From assembly GCF_014649655.1 (NCBI RefSeq), contig NZ_BMTL01000006.1, positions 62,001-126,000 of the forward strand: a stretch of 64,000 bases of DNA, read 5' to 3'. The notes under the pieces are model-generated. The model saw only the letters and a list, made by a program, of their open reading frames with translations. It was not told the origin of the DNA and searched no databases. Position 1 is the first letter of the stretch, and each line of letters opens with the position of its first letter. Source of the DNA: Streptomyces humidus (GTDB lineage Bacteria > Actinomycetota > Actinomycetes > Streptomycetales > Streptomycetaceae). Below, piece after piece: positions 58,197-64,000 of this stretch. The position numbers were made by a program, and so were the translations under genes.

Positions 58197-59525
58197 GTGA
58201 GCGCGACGGACGACACGGCCAGGAGCGTCACCGGCGAGGACGAGGTCGTGGACCTCTGCCGCGAGCTGATCCGGATCGACACCAGCAACTACGGAGACCA
58301 CTCGGGCCCGGGCGAGCGCAAGGCGGCCGAATGGGTCGCCGAGAAGCTCGCCGAGGTGGGTCTCGAACCGGAGATCTTCGAGTCCCACCCGGGCCGCGCC
58401 TCCACGGTGGCCCGCATCGCGGGCGAGGACCCGTCCAGGCCCGCGCTCCTCATCCACGGCCACCTCGACGTCGTCCCGGCCAACGCGGCCGACTGGACCC
58501 ACGACCCCTTCTCGGGGGAGGTCGCCGACGGCTGCGTGTGGGGCCGCGGCGCGGTCGACATGAAGGACATGGACGCGATGACGCTGGCCGTCGTCCGCGA
58601 CCGGCTGCGCTCCGGGCGCAGGCCTCCGCGCGACATCGTGCTGGCGTTCCTGGCCGACGAGGAGGCGGGCGGCACCTACGGCGCCCGCCACCTCGTCGAC
58701 CACCACCGCCATCTGTTCGACGGCGTCACCGAGGCGATCAGCGAGGTGGGCGGGTTCTCGTTCACCGTCAGCGAGGAGCGCCGGCTCTACCTCGTCCAGA
58801 CGGCCGAGAAGGGCATGCACTGGATGAAGCTGACCGTGGCCGGGACCGCGGGACACGGCTCGATGATCCACCGCGACAACGCCATCACCGAGCTGTCCGA
58901 GGCCGTCGCGCGGCTCGGCCGGCACACCTTCCCCGTGCGGGTCACCAAGACGACCCGGGCCTTCCTCGACGAGCTCGGCGACGCGCTGGGCACCCAGCTG
59001 GACCCCGAGGACATGCAGGCGACCCTGGTCCGGCTCGGCGGCATCGCCAAGCTGATCGGCGCGACCCTGAGCAACACCGCCAACCCGACCCAGCTCGGCG
59101 CCGGCTACAAGGTCAACGTCATCCCCGGCGAGGCCACCGCGCACGTCGACGGGCGTTTCCTGCCCGGGTACGAGGAGGAGTTCCTGGCCGACCTCGACCG
59201 GATCCTCGGTCCGAACGTGCGCCGCGAGGACGTGCATTCCGACAAGGCCCTCGAGACGTCCTTCGACGGAGCGCTGGTCGAGGCGATGCAGTCCTCGCTG
59301 CTCGCCGAGGACCCGACGGCGAAGGCCGTCCCCTACATGCTCTCGGGCGGCACCGACGCCAAGTCCTTCGACGACCTCGGCATCCGCGGGTTCGGCTTCG
59401 CCCCGCTCAAGCTGCCGCCGGAGCTGGACTTCGCCGGGATGTTCCACGGCGTCGACGAGCGGGTCCCGGTGGACGGGCTGAAGTTCGGGGTGCGCGTGCT
59501 GGACCGCTTCATCGACGCGTCCTGA
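58197..59525 (+). CDS. M20/M25/M40-family metallopeptidase
   Basis: 442 residues. Zinc ligands and catalytic residues appear in order: ALLIHGHLDVVPANAADW (His and Asp), WGRGAVDMKDMDAM (bridging Asp), LAFLADEEAGGTYG (catalytic and metal Glu) and the late SGGTDAKSFDDLG. A dimerisation domain occupies roughly residues 195-330 (TVAGTAGHGSMIHRDNAITE). The family includes dipeptidases, deacetylases and carboxypeptidases acting on amino acid derivatives. The GTG at 58197 is set by GGGAGGA. It is divergent from the tRNA. Confidence 0.93.
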   Translation: MSATDDTARSVTGEDEVVDLCRELIRIDTSNYGDHSGPGERKAAEWVAEKLAEVGLEPEIFESHPGRASTVARIAGEDPSRPALLIHGHLDVVPANAADWTHDPFSGEVADGCVWGRGAVDMKDMDAMTLAVVRDRLRSGRRPPRDIVLAFLADEEAGGTYGARHLVDHHRHLFDGVTEAISEVGGFSFTVSEERRLYLVQTAEKGMHWMKLTVAGTAGHGSMIHRDNAITELSEAVARLGRHTFPVRVTKTTRAFLDELGDALGTQLDPEDMQATLVRLGGIAKLIGATLSNTANPTQLGAGYKVNVIPGEATAHVDGRFLPGYEEEFLADLDRILGPNVRREDVHSDKALETSFDGALVEAMQSSLLAEDPTAKAVPYMLSGGTDAKSFDDLGIRGFGFAPLKLPPELDFAGMFHGVDERVPVDGLKFGVRVLDRFIDAS

Positions 59526-59651
59526 GACGTCCCGGTGAGACGTCCCGGTGAGAGACGGGCGTTCACGGGACGAAGAAAATCGACCGCCTGTACGGGCGCG
59601 ACTGGGAAGAGTGAATGCGCCGATAAGCGCGTAGCCCCATTAATCCTGCCT

Positions 59652-59688
59652 CGTTACTGGTGACATGCGATCCGTTGCTTGGGATCGC
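59652..59688 (+). promoter_or_regulatory. Candidate BldN-type promoter and hairpin upstream of chpH
   Basis: CGTTAC (59652-59657) and CGTTGC (59673-59678), 15 bp apart, resemble the sigma-BldN -35/-10 (consensus recalled as CGTAAC-N16/17-CGTTG). The -10 lies in the loop of a perfect inverted repeat GCGATCC/GGATCGC (59667-59673 and 59682-59688). Chaplin genes are known BldN targets, but the spacing is one base short and this exact promoter is a prediction. Confidence 0.45.
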
Positions 59689-59708
59689 TTTGCCAACGAG
59701 GAGGAATA

Positions 59709-59942
59709 ATGATCAAGAAGGTCGTCGCTGCTGCGGCTGCCACTGGTGGGCTGGTTCTCGCGGGTGCGGGCCTGGCCGTCGCCGACGCCGGAGCCCAGGG
59801 TGCCGCGGTGCACTCCCCGGGTGTCGCGTCCGGCAACGTCATCCAGGTTCCCGTGCACGTCCCGGTGAACGTCTGCGGCAACACGATCTCGGTGATCGGG
59901 CTGCTGAACCCCGCCTTCGGCAACATCTGCGTCAACGACTGA
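59709..59942 (+). CDS. chpH: Short chaplin ChpH
   Basis: 77 residues: a Sec signal (KKVVAAAAATGGLVLAGAGL, cleavage after AVADA) followed by one chaplin domain AVHSPGVASGNVIQVPVHVP and NVCGNTISVIGLLNPAFGN with two Cys that form a disulfide. Short chaplins self-assemble into amphipathic amyloid fibres that lower surface tension so aerial hyphae can leave the medium. Length and sequence match ChpH (SCO1675). GAGGAATA is the ribosome binding site of the ATG at 59709. A very strong terminator separates it from chpC. Confidence 0.96.
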   Translation: MIKKVVAAAAATGGLVLAGAGLAVADAGAQGAAVHSPGVASGNVIQVPVHVPVNVCGNTISVIGLLNPAFGNICVND

Positions 59943-59971
59943 CGTCGGCCCGCTGAGGGGTCGTCCACACC

Positions 59972-60017
59972 GTCGGCCCCGGAGCGCACGCCATGCGCTC
60001 CGGGGCCGACCGGTCTT
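59972..60017 (+). terminator. Hairpin terminator after chpH
   Basis: GTCGGCCCCGGAGCGCA (59972-59988) and TGCGCTCCGGGGCCGAC (59994-60010) form a perfect 17-bp stem with a 5-nt loop, followed by CGGTCTTTT, an unusually complete factor-independent terminator for Streptomyces. Confidence 0.92.
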
Positions 60018-60123
60018 TTCCCGAAGGAAAGGCCGAAGACTTCGAAAATCCCGAATAAATCGAACAGCTGCAATGATGCGAGCGATTCGGGACGCGGACG
60101 AAATGGAAAGCAGGGATTCAGCA

Positions 60124-60936
60124 ATGCGACAGGTCACCCGCAAAAGCCTCATGACCGTGGCGGCGGCAACGGGGGTGATCGCCGCCGCCGGCGGCTACGC
60201 CCACGCCGACTCCGGCGCGAACGGCTACGCCACCGACTCGCCCGGCCTCTTGTCGGGCAACTCGGTGCAGGCACCGGTCAACGTTCCCGTCAACCTGTGC
60301 GGCAACACCATCGACATCGTCGGAGCGCTCAACCCGGCCTTCGGCAACTCCTGCGTCAACAAGGGCGGCGGCGCCCCGTCGCGCGGATACGGCGAGCACC
60401 GGGGCGGCGGCAGCCACGCCGGAAGCCAGCGCGGGAACCACAACGCCGGCCATGACGGCGGCTACGGCGGCGGTCACCACGGCGGCTCCGGTGGCGCGCA
60501 CGCGAGCGGCCACACCGGCGGGTCGCCCGGCGTCGGCTCCGGCAACCAGGTCCAGGCGCCGATCGACGTGCCGGTGAACGTGTGCGGCAACAGCATCGAC
60601 GCCGTCGGAATCCTCAACCCGGCCTTCGGCAACGACTGCGGCGACGACAGCGGCTCCGGCGTGCACACGCCCCCGTCCCGCGGCCACGAGACCCCGGGCA
60701 AGCCCGGCGGGTACGACAAGCCGGGCGGGCACGGACAGTCCAGCCCGTCCCGCCCCGGCGGCGTGCCGTCCACCCCGCATCACGTGACGCCGGTCGGCGC
60801 CTCCTCCGTCCACCGTCCCGCCGCGCAGCTCGCGCACACGGGCAGCGAGATGCCGATGGGCCTCGTGCTGCCGGTCGGCGCGGGCGCTCTGCTCGCGGGC
60901 GCGGTGCTGTACCGCAAGGCGCGTCCCTCCGCGTAA
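60124..60936 (+). CDS. chpC: Long chaplin ChpC with sortase signal
   Basis: 270 residues. Sec signal (MRQVTRKSLMTVAAATGVIA), two chaplin domains (TDSPGLLSGNSVQAPVNVPV with LCGNTIDIVGALNPAFGNSC, and GSPGVGSGNQVQAPIDVPVN with VCGNSIDAVGILNPAFGNDC), a Gly/His-rich spacer, then a Pro/Gly region and a sorting signal LAHTG (about residues 236-240) with a membrane span (MGLVLPVGAGALLAGAVLY) and basic tail. Class E sortases recognise LAxTG and anchor long chaplins to peptidoglycan. Matches ChpC (SCO1674). ATG 60124 is chosen because the MRQVTRK start is conserved; an upstream in-frame ATG has no support. Confidence 0.95.
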   Translation: MRQVTRKSLMTVAAATGVIAAAGGYAHADSGANGYATDSPGLLSGNSVQAPVNVPVNLCGNTIDIVGALNPAFGNSCVNKGGGAPSRGYGEHRGGGSHAGSQRGNHNAGHDGGYGGGHHGGSGGAHASGHTGGSPGVGSGNQVQAPIDVPVNVCGNSIDAVGILNPAFGNDCGDDSGSGVHTPPSRGHETPGKPGGYDKPGGHGQSSPSRPGGVPSTPHHVTPVGASSVHRPAAQLAHTGSEMPMGLVLPVGAGALLAGAVLYRKARPSA

Positions 60937-60953
60937 GCACCGAGGCCCCGACA

Positions 60954-60993
60954 ACGGAGCGGGCCCCGCCTCGGCGGGGCCCGCTCCGTTTTC
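60954..60993. terminator. Bidirectional terminator between chpC and DUF5703 gene
   Basis: ACGGAGCGGGCCCCGCC (60954-60970) pairs perfectly with GGCGGGGCCCGCTCCGT (60973-60989), a 17-bp stem with a 2-nt loop, followed by TTTTCC on the plus strand. Confidence 0.92.
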
Positions 60994-61004
60994 CGTCTCT
61001 CACC

Positions 61005-61193
61005 TCACCACGTGGCACGCACCTGGCGGATGATCCGCCGGCGCAACCGCACCCTGCGGCTGCCGTCACGCAGCAGGCTCAGGCGGTCCAACTCCCAGTG
61101 TCCGTACTCGGCATGGTCGGTCAGCAGTCGCGTCGCCTCCTTGCGGGAGACCCCGCGTGGCACGTAGACGTCGACGAATTCGTATTCCGGCAT
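61005..61193 (-). CDS. DUF5703 family small protein
   Basis: 62 residues, MPEYEFVDVYVPRGVSRKEA through HWELDRLSLLRDGSRRVRLR and RRIIRQVRATW. The sequence matches the small actinobacterial DUF5703 family, which is Arg-rich with no catalytic motif. No signal or membrane span. It is divergent from the gene at 61241, 47 bp apart. Confidence 0.85.
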   Translation of the reverse strand: MPEYEFVDVYVPRGVSRKEATRLLTDHAEYGHWELDRLSLLRDGSRRVRLRRRIIRQVRATW

Positions 61194-61240
61194 CGCATCT
61201 ATTGTGCGGGCTGGGGCCCGGTACGGATAGCGTCTGCACT

Positions 61241-61918
61241 ATGTCTGATGCTGCGCAGCCCACCGCTGCCGAGGTACGCGCCGCCGCCGAGGCGGTCAAG
61301 ACCGCGCTCGACCGCCACCTGGCCGCGGTCGAACGCAGGACGGGGGAGGACGACCCGGCCGTCAACGAGGCGTTCAACGAGCTGGCCGCGGCCGCCGAGG
61401 TCTACGACGAACTGCTCTACGACCGGTACGACGAGGTCACGCCCTTCGAGATTCCTGGCGCGGAGGACTCCCTGCCGCCCTATGAGGGCCCCGAGGAGCC
61501 GAACGCGCTGAGCGTGCTGATCCGCCGCGACTACGCCGTCGCCGAGCCGCAGCGGCTGCTGGCGCAGGCCCAGCGGGTGGAGGCGGCGGACGCCGAGGCC
61601 GTGGGGGCCGAGGTCGCGAGCACCGTGCACGGCGCGCTGGGCATCCTGTTCGGCGAGTTCGAAGCGGACGAGATCGCCTCCCGTCACAAGGAGTTCGGCC
61701 TGGAGGAGGGCGACTCCACACTGTGGGTGCTGGCCGCCGACGAACCGGCCGAGCCCGGCGAGTGGCTCGAGGCGCCGTTCGACGACACCGACGCCGGGCG
61801 CGTGGTCTGCCGTTTCGACGTGAGCTCGGTCTTCGACGAGATCGACGACGACACCGACGACGATCTCGCGGACGACATCGAGGACGAGGAACTGGAGACG
61901 CTGGACGCGGACCGCTGA
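61241..61918 (+). CDS. Acidic conserved protein of unknown function
   Basis: 225 residues, strongly acidic with a C-terminal Asp/Glu run (DEIDDDTDDDLADDIEDEEL). The first 60 residues are a helical hairpin (AAEVRAAAEAVKTALDRHLA, then AFNELAAAAEVYDELLYD). No known domain. Recalled as conserved across Streptomyces next to DUF5703. The ATG at 61241 lies about 9 nt after a TAGCGT -10-like element, so translation may be leaderless. Confidence 0.8.
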   Translation: MSDAAQPTAAEVRAAAEAVKTALDRHLAAVERRTGEDDPAVNEAFNELAAAAEVYDELLYDRYDEVTPFEIPGAEDSLPPYEGPEEPNALSVLIRRDYAVAEPQRLLAQAQRVEAADAEAVGAEVASTVHGALGILFGEFEADEIASRHKEFGLEEGDSTLWVLAADEPAEPGEWLEAPFDDTDAGRVVCRFDVSSVFDEIDDDTDDDLADDIEDEELETLDADR

Positions 61919-61926
61919 CCGGCGCA

Positions 61927-61958
61927 CCGCGACCGGCGCCGGCCGATGCCGGTCGCGG
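61927..61958. terminator. Hairpin terminator between convergent genes
   Basis: CCGCGACCGGC (61927-61937) pairs perfectly with GCCGGTCGCGG (61948-61958); the 10-nt loop can extend the pairing. It separates the acidic-protein gene from the RecD-like gene. Confidence 0.75.
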
Positions 61959-62053
61959 GGGTCCGCAGGCGTCCTTCGGACGTCAGGACGGCTGAAGGAC
62001 GGTTTTGCCGGACGGCTGCGGGACGGCGGCGGTCGCACAGGGGGGAGGCCCCT

Positions 62054-64000
62054 TCACGACCGCCGCTGTTCGTGCCGCTCCGTACCCTGCTCCGCGACCG
62101 GCAGCTGGGTGCGCAGGAGCACCGGCAGCCGGGTCGTGCGCGGCTTCGCCGGAACCTCGGCGACCGCTCGGGGCAGGGCCTGCTCCACTCCGTGCACCAC
62201 GGACAGATGGCGCTCCGCGCGGCCGAAGGCCGTGTACACCCAGGGGCGGGACAGGGCCTGCGCCGCGTCCCCGGGCAGCACCACGACCGCCGCGGGCCAT
62301 CGGCTGCCCACCGCCTGGTGCGCGGTGAGCGCCCACCCGTGGCGCACGGTCTGCTCCACCCGCTCCCTCGGGACGACGACGGAGACGTCCGCGCAGGTCA
62401 GGTGCAGCCCGTCCGCGTCGGCCGTCACGACCCGCCCCGCCACCGTGCGCCCCGGCACGGGAGAGTAGGCGATCCGGTCGCCGGGGTCGAAGCCGCCGAA
62501 GCGACCGGGGCCGGGATTGAGCCGTTCCTTCAGCGCGGCGTTGAGCACGCGCGTGCCGGCCGCGCCCCCGTGCCCCGGCGTGACCACCACCGCTTCGTCG
62601 GACGTGATCCCGAAGGCTCGCGGCACCGAGTCGGCGAGGATCTGCACGGTCCGGTGGACGGCCTCGCCCGCGTCGCGCACCGGGACGATCACGATCTCCC
62701 TGCCCGGCGCGTCGACCTGGTTCAGCTCACCGACGCCGACACCGGAGACCAGCTCACCGAGCGGTCCGGGGTCGGGGGTGCGCGAGGCGACCTGCGGGCA
62801 GGCGCGCGCCGCGAGCAGGTCGGCGAAGACCCGGCCGGGTCCCGCCGACCAGAGGACCCCCGGATCGCCGCTGAGCACCAGCCGCGCCCCGTCCGGCAGG
62901 GACTCGGCCAGCATCGCGGCGCTCTCCACATCCAGTTGCGGCGCGTCGAGCACGATCAGCAGGTCGAGCGCGAGGGTCCCGTCGCCGTCCCGTCCGGGGC
63001 CCTCGGCGCCGGAGAGGAGGCCGGGGACGGTGACGACCGCGTCGTCCGCGGCCGGATCGGCGAGGAGGGCCGAGAACCGGCGCCGGCCGTCCGGGGTGTG
63101 AGAGGCGGCGACGGAGCGCAGCCCCAGTTTCCGGGCCGCGGTGAGCAGCGCGGCGGGTTCGGCGCGGGCGGCCTCGCCCCCGGTGTGCAGCACCAGACCG
63201 TGCCCTGCGACGGCGCGGATCAGCTCGCCGGCGCTGCCGGGCGCGGCGTCGGCCGCCGGCTCCCACCGCGCGGACGCCTCCTTGGCCGGGGAGTTGACGA
63301 CGCGGGCCAGCGCGTCGGCGAGGCTCTCCTCGGCGAGCGCGTACCGCTCCAGGCCGACCAGGACACGGACCGGCCGGGTCTCCTCGCCCTCCTGGCTCTC
63401 CTCCGCCTCTTCGCCCGTCGCGGCGTCCGCCGCCTGCCGAGCTGCACCGGGCGTGTCCAGGGCGTCCTGGAAGACGAGGGCCTCTCCTTCGGCCAGGGCG
63501 CTCTGCACGGCCGCGTCGGCGTCCGGCACGGCCTGCCGGGCGAGCGCGTCGGTGAGCGTGGGCAGTTCCAGGGCGGTGTGCCCGGCCAGCGCCGCCTGCT
63601 CCAGCAGCCAGACCGTCACCGCACGGCCGCGCCGTTCGTCGTCGGGGGCGCACTCCGGTCCGAGCAGCGCCCGCGCGAACCCGTCGGCCTGCTCGGGGCG
63701 CACGCCGGGGACGCGCAGCAGCTGCCACGGATCGTCGCGCAGGAGGTGCTCGGCGCCCTCGCCGAGCACGGCGGCTGCCTGCGGCGCGAGCGCCTCCGGA
63801 GCGCCGCCGCCGGCCAGCACGCGCCGTACCCCCTCGACGGCGTCCGCCGCGGGAGCCGGCCGGGCGACCGCCTCGGCGGTCGCCGGCTGCGGTCGCCGCA
63901 CCGGCTCCGGCGCGGCGCGGCGCGGCGCGGGTTCCTCGTCGAAGACGGTGGCCGGGGGCGTGGCCCCGCCCTCCACGGCCCGTACCGCCGCCAGCAGGTC
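62054..64000 (-). CDS. RecD-like ATP-dependent DNA helicase (partial, N-terminus off window)
   Basis: The frame is open from the right edge to the stop at 62054 and reads DLLAAVRAVEGG before the first ATG in view, so the true start lies beyond 64000. A helix-hairpin-helix-like region (DPWQLLRVPGVRPEQADGFA) is followed by a helicase core: VLHTGG near the P-loop position, a Walker-B-like LLIVLDAPQLDVESAAML, and the UvrD/RecD C-terminal motif VRHGWALTAHQAVGSRWPA then VVVLPG, ending with YTAFGRAERHLSVVHG. The classical GxGKT sequence is altered in the visible P-loop region, so ATPase activity should be tested. Resembles RecD2 minus its nuclease partner. Confidence 0.85.
   Translation of the reverse strand, partial: DLLAAVRAVEGGATPPATVFDEEPAPRRAAPEPVRRPQPATAEAVARPAPAADAVEGVRRVLAGGGAPEALAPQAAAVLGEGAEHLLRDDPWQLLRVPGVRPEQADGFARALLGPECAPDDERRGRAVTVWLLEQAALAGHTALELPTLTDALARQAVPDADAAVQSALAEGEALVFQDALDTPGAARQAADAATGEEAEESQEGEETRPVRVLVGLERYALAEESLADALARVVNSPAKEASARWEPAADAAPGSAGELIRAVAGHGLVLHTGGEAARAEPAALLTAARKLGLRSVAASHTPDGRRRFSALLADPAADDAVVTVPGLLSGAEGPGRDGDGTLALDLLIVLDAPQLDVESAAMLAESLPDGARLVLSGDPGVLWSAGPGRVFADLLAARACPQVASRTPDPGPLGELVSGVGVGELNQVDAPGREIVIVPVRDAGEAVHRTVQILADSVPRAFGITSDEAVVVTPGHGGAAGTRVLNAALKERLNPGPGRFGGFDPGDRIAYSPVPGRTVAGRVVTADADGLHLTCADVSVVVPRERVEQTVRHGWALTAHQAVGSRWPAAVVVLPGDAAQALSRPWVYTAFGRAERHLSVVHGVEQALPRAVAEVPAKPRTTRLPVLLRTQLPVAEQGTERHEQRRS

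Overview
The window is a high-GC actinobacterial chromosome segment, almost certainly from Streptomyces. The signs are third-position GC bias, GTG starts, a chaplin pair, a SigK/RskA sigma-anti-sigma pair, a class F sortase, many TetR and GntR regulators, and a Pls/PosA-type synthetase. From memory, the gene order (SGNH hydrolase, kinase, hmgA, TetR, CitMHS transporter, soxR, gluconate genes, tRNA-Leu, chaplins) runs opposite to S. coelicolor SCO1725 down to about SCO1673, so it looks like conserved chromosome rather than an island. I see no transposase, integrase, phage gene or CRISPR.

1-13.6 kb: a GNAT enzyme cut by the left edge, a YtrA-type GntR, a DUF72 protein, an AAA ATPase, a secreted SGNH hydrolase convergent with a Ser/Thr kinase, then a surface module (NicO-type Ni/Co membrane protein, TPR protein, DUF4331 protein) facing a SigK-like ECF sigma factor and its RskA-like anti-sigma factor. 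13.6-19.1 kb: a class III CoA-transferase, an orphan protein resembling the specificity domain of type ISP restriction enzymes, a GntR/UTRA regulator beside hmgA (tyrosine catabolism), and a lipoprotein. 19.2-25 kb: a TetR, a molybdopterin oxidoreductase, a CitMHS metal-citrate transporter with a structured leader, and an MFS transporter. 25-26.6 kb: a repeat-rich surface protein with a class F sortase.

27.4-31.5 kb: TetR, acyl-CoA dehydrogenase, YiaA/B, a second TetR facing a MaoC dehydratase, and SoxR. The gene-poor stretches on either side (26.6-27.4 and 31.45-32 kb) hold what look like MaoC gene relics. 32-35.6 kb: a zinc-ribbon protein and a secreted penicillin acylase. 36-41.6 kb: an acyl-CoA locus (SDR, acyl-CoA ligase and TetR on the plus strand; phosphotransferase and acyl-CoA dehydrogenase on the minus strand) with related palindromes at its two outer promoters.

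41.7-48.5 kb: a His-rich protein, quinone-type oxidoreductase, two DUF202 membrane proteins, Nudix hydrolase, DMT permease, a helical-repeat-like protein, and a Tat-exported molybdoenzyme with a cytochrome b partner. 48.6-51.5 kb: gluconate permease, gluconokinase and FCD-GntR. 51.5-57.6 kb: YchJ-like protein, M1 aminopeptidase and a giant Pls/PosA synthetase. 57.9-64 kb: tRNA-Leu(GAG), an M20 peptidase, chaplins ChpH and ChpC, DUF5703, an acidic protein, and a RecD-like helicase cut by the right edge.

Several convergent gene pairs are separated by strong GC hairpins, and several TetR genes have palindromes in the adjacent promoters, so much of the local regulation can be read from the DNA.
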